Source of the DNA: Rhodobacterales bacterium
GTDB lineage: Bacteria; Pseudomonadota; Alphaproteobacteria; Rhodobacterales; Rhodobacteraceae
Direction of reading: 5' to 3'
DNA: 56,536 bases
Assembly: GCA_030540655.1 (NCBI GenBank)
Contig: JAUNVT010000002.1
Location: 1 to 56,536 of the forward strand
Shown: piece after piece, positions 26,958 to 34,853 of the stretch
Layout of the letters: every line of letters starts with the position of its first letter
Position numbering within the stretch: position 1 is the first letter of the stretch
Notes under the pieces: model-generated
Told to the model about the DNA's origin: nothing
The model's database searches: none
What the model saw: only the letters and a program-made list of their open reading frames with translations
Position numbers and translations under genes: made by a program

Positions 26958-27971
26958 TCAATCCCCGTCCATGGCGTTGAATCCGGCCGCGACGCCCAGT
27001 TCGGGGCCCAGATCTGTTTGAACGATGTCCCGCACCCGAGTGATGGCGCTTTGCAGCGATTCCACCCGCAGCCTTGCCAGCGGGTCCGACACGCCGGCAA
27101 ATACCGGATCCTCCAGCCCCTCAGCATCCTCCAGCGCGACCTGAAACGCGTCCTGCAAACTATCGGCAACTGCCGGATCGCGCTGCGCCAGAATTGCCGC
27201 CAGATCGGCCAGCGATTCAAGCGACAGCACCACGTTGCGCAGGGACCGGCCCGCGCGCCACGTCTCGGCGCGGGCCGGGTGCGGGGCATCAAACGTGCCG
27301 AGCGGGCGGCCCATCCTTGTCTCTGCGGTAAATTGCAGCCCGTAGGTCAGCGCCTTGAACAATTCCTGCACGGCCTCTTCGGCTGTGCGGTAGGGGCTGT
27401 TTTCGCCGGGGTTCAGCATTGCGTCCGCGTAGTGATCCTGCCAGTCGGCCAGGATAGCACCCGTCACCGCCGCAATGTCGGCTGCCATCGCCTGAACCAG
27501 CGCGCAGCGATATTCCGCAGTGCCCTGCTCCGTGATTTCAGGATCATAAAGCATGAATTCCAGCGCATAATAGCCGCGCGCAGCAATCGACACATCGGCG
27601 TAATCTGCCGCGCTGTTCACCACCGGATCGGCATCCTCGATCAGCCCCCGCAGGCTGCGCGGAGTCAACCCCCGCGTATCGGGCCAGAAGGCCAGCGCAA
27701 AGGCCCGGTCGCCTTTCTCGCTTGGACCGAAGCGAAGATGACTGGCCGAAATCCACGCGTCGAACGCGCTGTTATACGCCTTACGCAGCGCCGCATCATC
27801 TGGCGCGCAGTTCTTTTCCGCTGTCTGTGCCAGCGCCGTGCCCGTTTCCGCCAGGGCGGTGTAGCGGGGCAGGATGTGCCCTTCAACCGCCTGCTGCATG
27901 ATGTCCGAGGCGCTCTGCGCCATGGCGGTGGCAGGCAGGGTCAGGCACAGGAAAAACGGGACAAGGCGCAT
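26958..27971 (-). CDS. Imelysin-family periplasmic protein 2 (motif His replaced by Tyr)
   Basis: A 337-residue protein with signal peptide (about 1-18, cleavage after AMA) and an all-helical imelysin (peptidase M75-like) domain. The family iron-site motif GxHxxE appears as G133-Y-Y135-A-L-E138, so the histidine is a tyrosine while the glutamate stays. Length and the fragments FWPDTRGL and LRFGP are family-typical. It is separated by 4 bases from the DUF1513 gene and 3 bases from the di-heme oxidoreductase gene. It may bind metal differently from imelysin 1 or act as a structural partner. Confidence 0.85.
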   Translation of the reverse strand: MRLVPFFLCLTLPATAMAQSASDIMQQAVEGHILPRYTALAETGTALAQTAEKNCAPDDAALRKAYNSAFDAWISASHLRFGPSEKGDRAFALAFWPDTRGLTPRSLRGLIEDADPVVNSAADYADVSIAARGYYALEFMLYDPEITEQGTAEYRCALVQAMAADIAAVTGAILADWQDHYADAMLNPGENSPYRTAEEAVQELFKALTYGLQFTAETRMGRPLGTFDAPHPARAETWRAGRSLRNVVLSLESLADLAAILAQRDPAVADSLQDAFQVALEDAEGLEDPVFAGVSDPLARLRVESLQSAITRVRDIVQTDLGPELGVAAGFNAMDGD

Positions 27972-27974
27972 GGA

Positions 27975-29513
27975 TCAAAGACTTTCCAGATAGGAGATAA
28001 GAGCGTCGCGGTCCTCGGGCGGCATTGCAGCAACGGTATCCCGCGCGGTCTGCGCCTCGCCGCCATGCCACAGAACAGCCTCCAGTATCGAACGCGCGCG
28101 CCCGTCATGCAGAAAATAGGTGTGGCCGCTCACGCGTTCGGTCAATCCGATCCCCCACAGCGGCGCAGTGCGCCATTCGCGCCCATCGGCGCGCGCCTCT
28201 GGGCGTTTGTCGGCCAGCCCCTCGCCCATATCGTGCAGCAGCATATCGGTATGTGGCCAGATCAACTGAAAACTTTGTTCGGGTTGTCCGTCCAGCCGGT
28301 GGGTGACGAATTTCGGCCGGTGGCAGGATGCGCAGCCCGTGTCGTGGAACAGCTGCTTGCCGTGCAGCACCTCGGGCGCATCCATGTTCCGGCGGGCGGG
28401 CACGCCCAGATTGCGGCTGTAGAAGGTCACCAGATCCAGCCCTTCGGCATCGATCTCGAACTCACGGTCGTCGCCATTGCCATGCGGGGCATTCTGGCAG
28501 GCGTCCTGAATGGTGGTGCATTCGCCGAACGGGTCTGCAAAAAGCGGGTTCGATATGCCGATATCCCCGGCAAAGGCACCCGCGCTTTGCTCGCGCACGG
28601 TAGGCACGCCGGCCTTCAGCCCGAAACGGCCCAGCATCGGCATGTCATATTCAACGGACCAGACGATGTTGGCGAAGCCCGATATGCCATCGCCGTCTGC
28701 ATCATCGGGATCCTCCCACGCCAGAATATCGGCCGCCGGGATTGCCTCCAGAAGACCCAGGCCGATCATCTGGGGGGCGACGCGCGGGCTCAGCATCGCA
28801 TCGGGGTGCAGCGGACCATAGCCCAGATCCGCGGCCGTGTAGGTAGGCTTGCGCAGGCTTGCCATCTGCCCGCCGGACAACTGAACCTCGACCTCTTCAT
28901 AGTCGATCTGCATCCGGTATTCGGCCGGAATGCCCGGCAGGGCATGATCCTGCAACTGCGTGCCATAGGTGGGATCGGGCGCGGTGCCCAGATAATCCTC
29001 GATCCCCTCCATGCGCGCATCCTCATCCGGGATGGACACGCGCAGGAACATCGAAACCGAATCGCCATCCGTCCCTTCGGGAGGATGGCCGCGCCCGTCC
29101 TTGATATGACAGCGCTGGCAAGACCGCGCATTATAAAGCGGCCCCAGACCGTCCGAGGCCAGCGTGGACGACGGCGAGGACACCCAGACCTTGCGGAACA
29201 GGCCGTTGCCGACCTTGAATTTCAGCTCGTCCTCGAAAGTGACGTTGCCCGAAGGATCGGAAAAGGCATCGGCCGTTTCGCGCACGCGCACTGTGGCCGC
29301 GCCGGCAGGGCGTTCCTCGAACTTCTCGGGCTGGCTGAAATCGGTTGCAGGCCGGGTGACGGACAAGACGCGGCGCGCCTCGTCCTGCGTACGGGGGACG
29401 ATGTCCAGATGCGGCTCGTCCAGCGGGCCCGCCAGCGTGGGGCCCGCAAGCATCAGTGCAGCGACGCAGAGCCTAATCAGCGTCGTCCATTTTCGAGGCG
29501 TTAAGCAGCGCAT
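27975..29513 (-). CDS. Di-heme oxidoreductase (DHOR family, putative thiol oxidoreductase/peroxidase)
   Basis: A 512-residue periplasmic c-type cytochrome of the DHOR family, related in outline to MauG and bacterial di-heme peroxidases. Signal peptide about 1-28. Two heme-binding sites are present: C132-Q-R-C135-H136 and C394-A-S-C397-H398. A D-rich loop [14 protein letters not shown] (267-280) looks like a calcium site. The substrate is unproven; in the context of imelysins an iron or heme redox step is plausible. Its start overlaps the bacterioferritin 3' end by 41 bases, an unusually long overlap; no better downstream start keeps a signal peptide. Confidence 0.87.
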   Translation of the reverse strand: MRCLTPRKWTTLIRLCVAALMLAGPTLAGPLDEPHLDIVPRTQDEARRVLSVTRPATDFSQPEKFEERPAGAATVRVRETADAFSDPSGNVTFEDELKFKVGNGLFRKVWVSSPSSTLASDGLGPLYNARSCQRCHIKDGRGHPPEGTDGDSVSMFLRVSIPDEDARMEGIEDYLGTAPDPTYGTQLQDHALPGIPAEYRMQIDYEEVEVQLSGGQMASLRKPTYTAADLGYGPLHPDAMLSPRVAPQMIGLGLLEAIPAADILAWEDPDDADGDGISGFANIVWSVEYDMPMLGRFGLKAGVPTVREQSAGAFAGDIGISNPLFADPFGECTTIQDACQNAPHGNGDDREFEIDAEGLDLVTFYSRNLGVPARRNMDAPEVLHGKQLFHDTGCASCHRPKFVTHRLDGQPEQSFQLIWPHTDMLLHDMGEGLADKRPEARADGREWRTAPLWGIGLTERVSGHTYFLHDGRARSILEAVLWHGGEAQTARDTVAAMPPEDRDALISYLESL

Positions 29514-29958
29514 ATTTCTCTTCGCCCAGTTTTCCGACCAGATCGAGCTGGGTTTCGAGAAAATCGATATGCCCCTCTTCGTCCGCCATCAATTCCTCGA
29601 AAAGGATCTTCGACACATAATCGCCGATCTCTTCGCAATATTTGCGCGCCTCGGCATAGAGCGTGCGCGCATCATGTTCGGCCGCCAGATCGCATTCCAG
29701 CGTTTCCTTCGGCGTCTGGCCAATGCGCAGCGGGTCCAGCTTTTGCAGGTTCGGATGGCCGCCAAGGAACAGGATCCGCGCGATCAGCTTGTCGGCGTGA
29801 TGCATCTCCTCGATGCTTTCCTCGCGACTCTTGCGGGCCATGTGCCCGAGGCCCCAGTCCTCTTGCATACGGAAATGCAGCCAGTACTGGCTGACAGCCG
29901 TCAGCTCGGACCTGAGCGCCGTGTTGAGGTACTCAATTACTCTCTTGTCGCCGTCCAT
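29473..29958 (-). CDS. bfr: Bacterioferritin
   Basis: A 161-residue subunit of the 24-mer heme-containing iron store. The di-iron ferroxidase ligands are all visible: E18, E51, H54, E94, E127 and H130. M52 is the conserved axial ligand of the inter-subunit heme. The protein stores Fe(III) in the cytoplasm and releases it by electrons from Bfd through the bridging heme. AGGA lies 8 bases before the ATG, which itself lies inside the bfd 3' end (26-base overlap). Confidence 0.95.
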   Translation of the reverse strand: MDGDKRVIEYLNTALRSELTAVSQYWLHFRMQEDWGLGHMARKSREESIEEMHHADKLIARILFLGGHPNLQKLDPLRIGQTPKETLECDLAAEHDARTLYAEARKYCEEIGDYVSKILFEELMADEEGHIDFLETQLDLVGKLGEEKYALLNASKMDDAD

Positions 29959-30199
29959 TGAAATATTCCTGTGTTTTCCCGGTCCGAAGGCCGCGGAGTG
30001 TCATGGGAATTTCCATACTAGCATTTTTCCGCATGGTTGAAAGGAAGAGTGGCATGCACCCCCCGCAATCAGCCGATTTACCCAAGGCACGGTATATCTT
30101 GCCCGGCGTGATCAGGGCTGTCTCATCGGCCGCCCTCATCCAGTTGATGGCTGCGTCTATGTCGTGATTGGTGATGTTCTGGCAATGGCAGACGATCAT
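29933..30199 (-). CDS. bfd: Bacterioferritin-associated ferredoxin-like [2Fe-2S] protein Bfd
   Basis: An 88-residue protein with the Bfd cluster ligands C4-x-C6 and C45-x-x-C48 and the family helix I-D-A-A-I-N-W. Bfd binds bacterioferritin and reduces the stored iron for release. The C-terminal 25-30 residues after the usual end of Bfd are extra and are read through the start of bfr; they may be a byproduct of the overlap. GAGGAAAC lies directly upstream. Coupling of bfd to bfr matches their joint function. Confidence 0.9.
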   Translation of the reverse strand: MIVCHCQNITNHDIDAAINWMRAADETALITPGKIYRALGKSADCGGCMPLFLSTMRKNASMEIPMTLRGLRTGKTQEYFNGRRQESN

Positions 30200-30226
30200 G
30201 ACATGTTTCCTCGTGCTCGGTTCGAC

Positions 30227-31285
30227 TTAGAATAGATAGGAAATGAGAGTTCCGATTGCATGTGTCCTGTCCGGCCCATCGCGCCCATAGCGATAGCCGA
30301 GCGACCCGATAAGGTTTGGCGCCATCTCAACTTCTCCGGTCAGCGTGGCCAGATGATCGGCGCGCTCACCGTCCAGCTTGCGCCAGCCATAGACGCCGGC
30401 TACCGTCACCGGGCCGAAGGGCGCGGCCACACCGAACGTTCCATAGCGTGCCGCAAGGGCGGTGCCGCCGAAATCTGGAAAATAGGCAAGTTCCGCCATG
30501 ACAGAAACCGGGCGGCCCGGATCGAACATATGCGCCACCCCCAGAACCGCGCCGCGCTGGTCATGAGTGTCGCCCTCACCCTTGGCCAGGCTCTGCACCC
30601 CGAAGTTATAGCTTGTCGCGCCGATCTGGCCATTCATCGCGATGGCGATGCTTTCCGGGGCATCGGTATTACCCACCCCGCCCGCAAGCAGGCTGTTCTG
30701 ATCGCGCCGGCGGCCCAGCGATTTGCTGAGGATGGTACGATCGGCGTTGAACACTGCAACGGATATGGCATTTTCGGACGCACCGATGTTGAACGGAATC
30801 AGGACGGCGCCGCCGACCTGTTCGGTCAATTGGTAATCTTCAGCAAAATCGGTGCCATAGATGCCCGGCGCCTCGTACCACGCGACGCCGAAGGCGGGGT
30901 TGAATTTCCCCAGCATAAGCTCGGCCCCGCCCAGATCGTGGCTGAGGAAGAGTTCCTCGGCATAAAGCCCCTCATCCTCGAAAAAGCGGTCGCGATAGGG
31001 ATCGGTCATCGGCTCGAATGTCAGGGCAAGGTTCAGCGAGCTTGACGCACCCAAGGCCATGGAAACAGCCGTCTCGATGGTCAGGTAGGTATCGCTGATC
31101 TTTCCGGCGGAATCGTTCGAATCGACGACAGTGTCGTTCTGGATCTCGATCAGCGTCTCCACGGCAAAGGGGCCGTATTCCCAAGCACCCGCGGGAGCCG
31201 CAGATACCAGCGCAACCACGCCCGCGACAGGGGCAAACCAGCGCAGCCGCCCGTCTTCCCTGCTGCCTGTGACGGGCGCCTTCAC
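30227..31285 (-). CDS. Predicted outer-membrane beta-barrel protein of the iron operon
   Basis: A 352-residue protein starting at a GTG that overlaps the imelysin 1 stop (GTGA). It has an N-terminal signal with hydrophobic core about 18-33 and cleavage near AGA, alternating amphipathic strands throughout, and the terminal sequence LISYLF ending in phenylalanine, the barrel-assembly signal. No TonB box or plug domain is present, so it is a porin-like channel, not a TonB-dependent receptor. I do not recognise the exact family. Placement between imelysin 1 and bfd suggests a role in letting iron or a small iron complex into the periplasm. Confidence 0.72.
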   Translation of the reverse strand: MKAPVTGSREDGRLRWFAPVAGVVALVSAAPAGAWEYGPFAVETLIEIQNDTVVDSNDSAGKISDTYLTIETAVSMALGASSSLNLALTFEPMTDPYRDRFFEDEGLYAEELFLSHDLGGAELMLGKFNPAFGVAWYEAPGIYGTDFAEDYQLTEQVGGAVLIPFNIGASENAISVAVFNADRTILSKSLGRRRDQNSLLAGGVGNTDAPESIAIAMNGQIGATSYNFGVQSLAKGEGDTHDQRGAVLGVAHMFDPGRPVSVMAELAYFPDFGGTALAARYGTFGVAAPFGPVTVAGVYGWRKLDGERADHLATLTGEVEMAPNLIGSLGYRYGRDGPDRTHAIGTLISYLF

Positions 31286-32544
31286 TGAAATACCGCTTCG
31301 GGATCGTCGAGACTGTCCGAGCCCTCGAACTCGATCGCATCCACGCCCAGCGCCGTCACGATCCGCTCGATCGTACGCGTCTGGTCCACCAGCCCGTCGA
31401 TTCCGCCCATCACCAGCGCACCGCCCGCGGCGTTGCCGCGCGCCAGCATCTGATCATAGGCGGTGCCTGCCTCGGCCGCTGTCTTGATCCGGCCCAGCGC
31501 GCGCATTGTCGTCGACAGTTTGGCCTGCATTTCGGCATCCAGCGTGGGATCGGTTTCAGCTACCAGATCCGACAGCGATGCGCCCGTGACCATGCTGCCA
31601 TCAATGCGCATATATTCGCCCGTATAGACGTTCTGGATGCCCAGACCATCGTAGTAATGGCTGTTATGCGTATTGTCCGAGAAGCAATCATGTTCCTCTT
31701 CGGGATCGTTCAGCATCAGGCCCAGGCGCATGCGTTCGCCTGCCTGTTCGCCATAGCTGAGGCTGCCCATGCCGGTCAGCATTGCGGATATACCGGCGGA
31801 GTCCGATTCGATCACCGCCGCGCGGGCATCGCCATCCTCTTTCCACTGATCGGCCATCCAATCCAGATCGCTGATCAGCAGATCGGTCGCAGCAGTCAGG
31901 TATTCCGCCCGGCGGTCACAATTATCATTCGTGCAGTCATCGCCTGCCGCGTAATCGGTCCAGGGCCGCTCGCCCGCGCCCGCATCGGTGCCGTTCAGGT
32001 CCTGCCCCCACAGCAGAAACTCGATGGCGTGATAGCCGGTGGCCACATTCGCCTCGACGCCGCCCGCCTCGTGCAACGTATCCGCCAGCAGTTCGGGCGT
32101 GATCCGGCTTGCATCCACTTCGCGCCCCGACAGGGTAAAGCTGGGATTGGCGATAACGTTCAGTGCCTTCAGATCATTCTCGTCCGAACCGCCACCATAC
32201 CCGGCATCCACATAATCGATCAGCCCCTCATCCAGCGGCCACGCATTCACCTTGCCCTCCCAGTCATCGACGATGGGGTTGCCGAAACGGAACACCTCGG
32301 TCTGCTGATACGGCACCCGCGCTGCAATCCATGCCGCGCGCGCGGCATGGAGGGTGTCAGCCGAGGGCGCATCGGTCAGGGCGGTAACTGCCTCTTTCAG
32401 GTTGCGTGCCGCAATGGCGCTGTCCTCATACCCTGCGGCGGCGATGTCGGCATAGGTTGTCAGAACCTCCGCCTTCGTCGCGGCAAAGGCGGGCATCATC
32501 AGGCCAAGGCCAATCGCGGTCGTGCTAAGAAAGAGACGTGTCAT
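31282..32544 (-). CDS. Imelysin-family periplasmic iron-regulated protein 1 (IrpA-like)
   Basis: A 420-residue protein with signal peptide ending near PAFA-A. The imelysin motif is intact: G-Y-H-A-I-E-F-L-L-W-G-Q with H172 and E175 of GxHxxE. D-W-E-G-K-V-N-A-W-P and the C-rich insert GDDCTNDNCDRR are also family-typical of the longer IrpA type. Imelysins are related to the metal-binding domain of EfeO and are iron-regulated in several bacteria; a role as periplasmic iron or heme-binding protein is the usual view. A TTG two codons upstream (32550) with AAGGA 5 bases before it is an alternative start. Confidence 0.88.
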   Translation of the reverse strand: MTRLFLSTTAIGLGLMMPAFAATKAEVLTTYADIAAAGYEDSAIAARNLKEAVTALTDAPSADTLHAARAAWIAARVPYQQTEVFRFGNPIVDDWEGKVNAWPLDEGLIDYVDAGYGGGSDENDLKALNVIANPSFTLSGREVDASRITPELLADTLHEAGGVEANVATGYHAIEFLLWGQDLNGTDAGAGERPWTDYAAGDDCTNDNCDRRAEYLTAATDLLISDLDWMADQWKEDGDARAAVIESDSAGISAMLTGMGSLSYGEQAGERMRLGLMLNDPEEEHDCFSDNTHNSHYYDGLGIQNVYTGEYMRIDGSMVTGASLSDLVAETDPTLDAEMQAKLSTTMRALGRIKTAAEAGTAYDQMLARGNAAGGALVMGGIDGLVDQTRTIERIVTALGVDAIEFEGSDSLDDPEAVFQ

Positions 32545-32559
32545 AGGCAAATCGGTCCT

Positions 32560-33054
32560 TCAGTGGAGCGTGGCAGACATGGCCAAATGCCGCGCGGGAT
32601 CGCGCGATGCGGCCAGCGCCATGGATTTCAGCGCCATGGATTTCAACGCCAGCCCGCATTCGCAGGCAAGCGATGTGAGGACCGGTGCCATGTCGACACG
32701 CACGATCAGCGTCGCCATCAGCAACGCATCCTCGCGTGCGCCGGTCGCCGCCGTGGCGACGAAATTGGCAAAGCAGGATTCGTCAGCCCCCAGACATTTG
32801 CAGGTGACCGAGTGCCTCATGAGCGGGCGGCGGCAGTAATCGACGCACAGATCCATGAGCGAGCTCCACGCATCCGACGCCGCGGCACCATGATCGGGAC
32901 CCAGGGCCGCTGTAAAATCATCCCGCACGGATTGGCGGCTGTCGGCGCTCTCGCACCACAGACGCAGATACAGGACCGATGCAGCCTCGATCCCCGGCAT
33001 ATGCGCGAGTTGGCCTACCGGAGCGCCGCCGCGTGATGGAACATGCGCACTCAT
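32560..33054 (-). CDS. Conserved Cys-rich protein of unknown function coupled to hemP
   Basis: A 164-residue soluble-looking protein without signal peptide. The centre is rich in cysteine and histidine: C69, C73, then H-S-V-T-C-K-C (C85, C87) and a C92 in GADESCFANF, a likely metal or Fe-S site. The C-terminal third has the sequence ALKSMALKSMAL, produced by a perfect 15-base duplication. I recall similar unnamed proteins beside hemP in Rhodobacteraceae but no known function. It overlaps hemP by ATGA and is followed after 15 bases by imelysin 1. Confidence 0.75.
   Translation of the reverse strand: MSAHVPSRGGAPVGQLAHMPGIEAASVLYLRLWCESADSRQSVRDDFTAALGPDHGAAASDAWSSLMDLCVDYCRRPLMRHSVTCKCLGADESCFANFVATAATGAREDALLMATLIVRVDMAPVLTSLACECGLALKSMALKSMALAASRDPARHLAMSATLH
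32615..32644. repeat. Perfect 15-base tandem duplication inside the Cys-rich gene
   Basis: The unit AGCGCCATGGATTTC occurs twice in a row (32615-32629 and 32630-32644), preserving the frame and giving a doubled K-S-M-A-L on the minus strand. It looks like replication slippage. Confidence 0.85.
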
Positions 33055-33218
33055 TTCGTCAGGATCAGCTTGCCGGCGCGGGTGATGCGCAGGGTATATA
33101 CCTTGTCGTCCAGCACGATCCGCGCCTGATCGCCATTCATCACCAGATGCTGCGCATCATATGTGGGAAGATCCTGTGCAGGCTGGCCGCATTCGATGGT
33201 CTTTGGCTGAAGGGTCAT
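33051..33218 (-). CDS. hemP: Hemin uptake protein HemP
   Basis: A 55-residue protein whose C-terminal half matches HemP: D-A-Q-H-L-V-M-N-G-D-Q-A-R-I-V-L, then Y-T-L-R-I-T-R-A-G-K-L-I-L. HmuP of Bradyrhizobium is a co-activator of heme receptor transcription, so this may be regulatory rather than a transporter part. The ATG at 33218 has GGAGG 7 bases upstream. It overlaps its neighbours on both sides by ATGA. No hmuRSTUV genes are in the window, so here HemP travels with the imelysin system. Confidence 0.9.
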   Translation of the reverse strand: MTLQPKTIECGQPAQDLPTYDAQHLVMNGDQARIVLDDKVYTLRITRAGKLILTK

Positions 33219-33388
33219 GTCAAAGCCTCCTGAGGGGTACACATGCGGTCCAGCATCCATTCCAGACTGAATCCCTCAACACCGCCGACCTCCTGCCACC
33301 GTTGCATGACTTCAGTTGCGGTGGGGCGCGGGGTGACAGCCGGGCCAATCCGGGGCACAAGGGGCTGAGGGTCGAGCTGAAGGCGCAT
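33215..33388 (-). CDS. Small first protein of the iron operon, 57 residues, unknown
   Basis: Begins at the ATG at 33388 preceded by AGGA at about 7 bases and ends inside the hemP start codon (ATGA). The protein has a Pro-rich start (LDPQPLVPRIGPAVTPRPTATE) and an amphipathic end with V-M-Q-R-W-Q-E-V-G-G-V and F-S-L-E-W-M-L-D-R-M. There is no membrane segment and no signal. I do not recognise a family. Tight coupling to hemP supports it being translated; the in-frame extension to 33436 is not needed. Confidence 0.65.
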   Translation of the reverse strand: MRLQLDPQPLVPRIGPAVTPRPTATEVMQRWQEVGGVEGFSLEWMLDRMCTPQEALT

Positions 33389-33478
33389 AGCGCATCCTAT
33401 CTGTGAACATCCGTCGGCTTCCCCTTTTGCCCTCACAGTGCCAGGCGGGGTGGCTGCTAGGTTTTAATACCTGAGCTA

Positions 33479-33517
33479 TTCGATCAGATATGTCAACCTG
33501 ACTTTTTTGATCGGATA
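33479..33517 (-). promoter_or_regulatory. Candidate iron-responsive promoter: TTGACA between two 12-base direct repeats
   Basis: Two near-identical 12-mers, TTCGATCAGATA (33479-33490) and TTTGATCGGATA (33506-33517), are 27 bases apart. Between them the minus strand has a perfect -35 box TTGACA (33491-33496) pointing at the iron operon, with no strong -10. The TCGGATAA flavour recalls iron-responsive sites of Rhodobacterales, but I cannot confirm the consensus from memory. The same region is also upstream of the divergent FAD oxidoreductase. Confidence 0.5.
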
Positions 33518-33628
33518 AAAATTCGCCGTGTGTCCTTAGTTGGCATGTCGGGCACGCCATACGGCGGCTTGTGTTTTGCCGCTCCCCTCGCAATGGTTTG
33601 CGGCATGCACGCCAAAGGAGCCCTACCC

Positions 33629-34846
33629 ATGCCTCCCAACAGTTACGTCTCCGCCGCCGCGCATGACAGCTATGACGTGATCATCATCGGGGGCGCCATG
33701 ATGGGCGCTGCAACGGCGTGGTTCCTGACCGAGCAGCCGGATTTCGACGGCCGGATCCTCGTGATCGATCGCGACCCGACTTACCAGAAATGCTCGACCG
33801 GGCATACCAATTCCTGCATCCGCCAGCAGTTCAGCTCGGCCCTGAATGTGCGCATTTCCCAGTTTGGCGCTCATTTCATTCAGAATTTGCGGCACCATAT
33901 GGGCGGCGATGACCGCGTGCCGCATCTGAAGATCCAGAATTACGGTTACATGTATCTGGCCGATACCCAAGCCGGCGCAGATGCCTTGCGTGCCAGCCAT
34001 GCCGTGCAGATCGCAGAAGGTGCACAGACGCGCCTGCTGACCCCGGACCGGATCGCCGAGGCCTACCCCTTCTATGCGCTGGACGATATCGTGCTGGGCA
34101 GCATCAATACCACAGACGAGGGATATTGGGATTACATGGCGGTCTTTGACTGCTGGCGCCGGTCCGCGCGCGAACGCGGGGTGACGTTTCTCGCGGCCGA
34201 GGTGGTGGCGATCAATACCGGAGCGGGACGGGTCCAGAGCGTTACATTGGCCACGGGCGAGCGAATCGCCTGCGGCCAGTTGGTCAATGCCAGCGGACCG
34301 CGCGCCGCGATCACCGCCGCGATGGTGGGAATCGATCTCCCCGTAGAGCCGCGCAAACGTTACACCTGGACCTTCTCAGCGGCACAGCCGCTGGACCGCG
34401 AATTGCCACTGACAGTCGATCCCTCGGGCGTGCATTTTCGCCAGGATGGCCGTGATACCTACATGGCGGGGGCGCATAGCCATATTGACCCGGCCGTTGC
34501 TCCGGATGATTTCGAGATGGACCAGAGCCTCTGGATGGATCACGTCTGGCCCGCCATCGCCACGCGCATTCCGCAATTCGAGGCGATCCGGGTCCTGCGC
34601 GAATGGGCCGGCCATTACGCGATGAACAGTTTCGATCAGAACGCCATCACCGGGCCGCATCCCGACCTGCCGAATTTTCTGTTCCTGAACGGCTTCTCCG
34701 GCCACGGCCTGCAACAGGCGCCCGCGATGGGGCGCGGCACCGCGGAATGGCTCGCCTGCGGGCAGTATCGCACGCTTGACCTGACGCCGTTTCATTTTGA
34801 GCGGATCGCGGCCGGGACGCCCTACTTGGAAACGGCGATCATCTGA
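33629..34846 (+). CDS. FAD-dependent oxidoreductase (DAO/FOXRED1-like)
   Basis: A 405-residue flavoenzyme of the D-amino-acid oxidase superfamily. FAD fold: YDVIIIGGAMMGAATAWFL near residues 15-33, with GGAMMG as a GxGxxG variant, then V-I-D-R-D-P. C-terminal F-L-N-G-F-S-G-H-G-L-Q-Q-A-P-A-M-G-R is the typical second FAD-binding motif of sarcosine/dimethylglycine oxidase-like and FOXRED1-like proteins. The amine substrate cannot be told. The ATG at 33629 has AAAGGAG 8 bases upstream and is preferred over in-frame starts at 33530 and 33605. Divergent from the iron operon; 7 bases from the convergent cotransporter. Confidence 0.82.
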   Translation: MPPNSYVSAAAHDSYDVIIIGGAMMGAATAWFLTEQPDFDGRILVIDRDPTYQKCSTGHTNSCIRQQFSSALNVRISQFGAHFIQNLRHHMGGDDRVPHLKIQNYGYMYLADTQAGADALRASHAVQIAEGAQTRLLTPDRIAEAYPFYALDDIVLGSINTTDEGYWDYMAVFDCWRRSARERGVTFLAAEVVAINTGAGRVQSVTLATGERIACGQLVNASGPRAAITAAMVGIDLPVEPRKRYTWTFSAAQPLDRELPLTVDPSGVHFRQDGRDTYMAGAHSHIDPAVAPDDFEMDQSLWMDHVWPAIATRIPQFEAIRVLREWAGHYAMNSFDQNAITGPHPDLPNFLFLNGFSGHGLQQAPAMGRGTAEWLACGQYRTLDLTPFHFERIAAGTPYLETAII

Positions 34847-34853
34847 GCCGCGC

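Noticed and set aside
26697..29504. 935-codon plus-strand open frame across the imelysin cluster
   Set aside because: It runs antisense through three well-supported genes and has no recognisable protein features.
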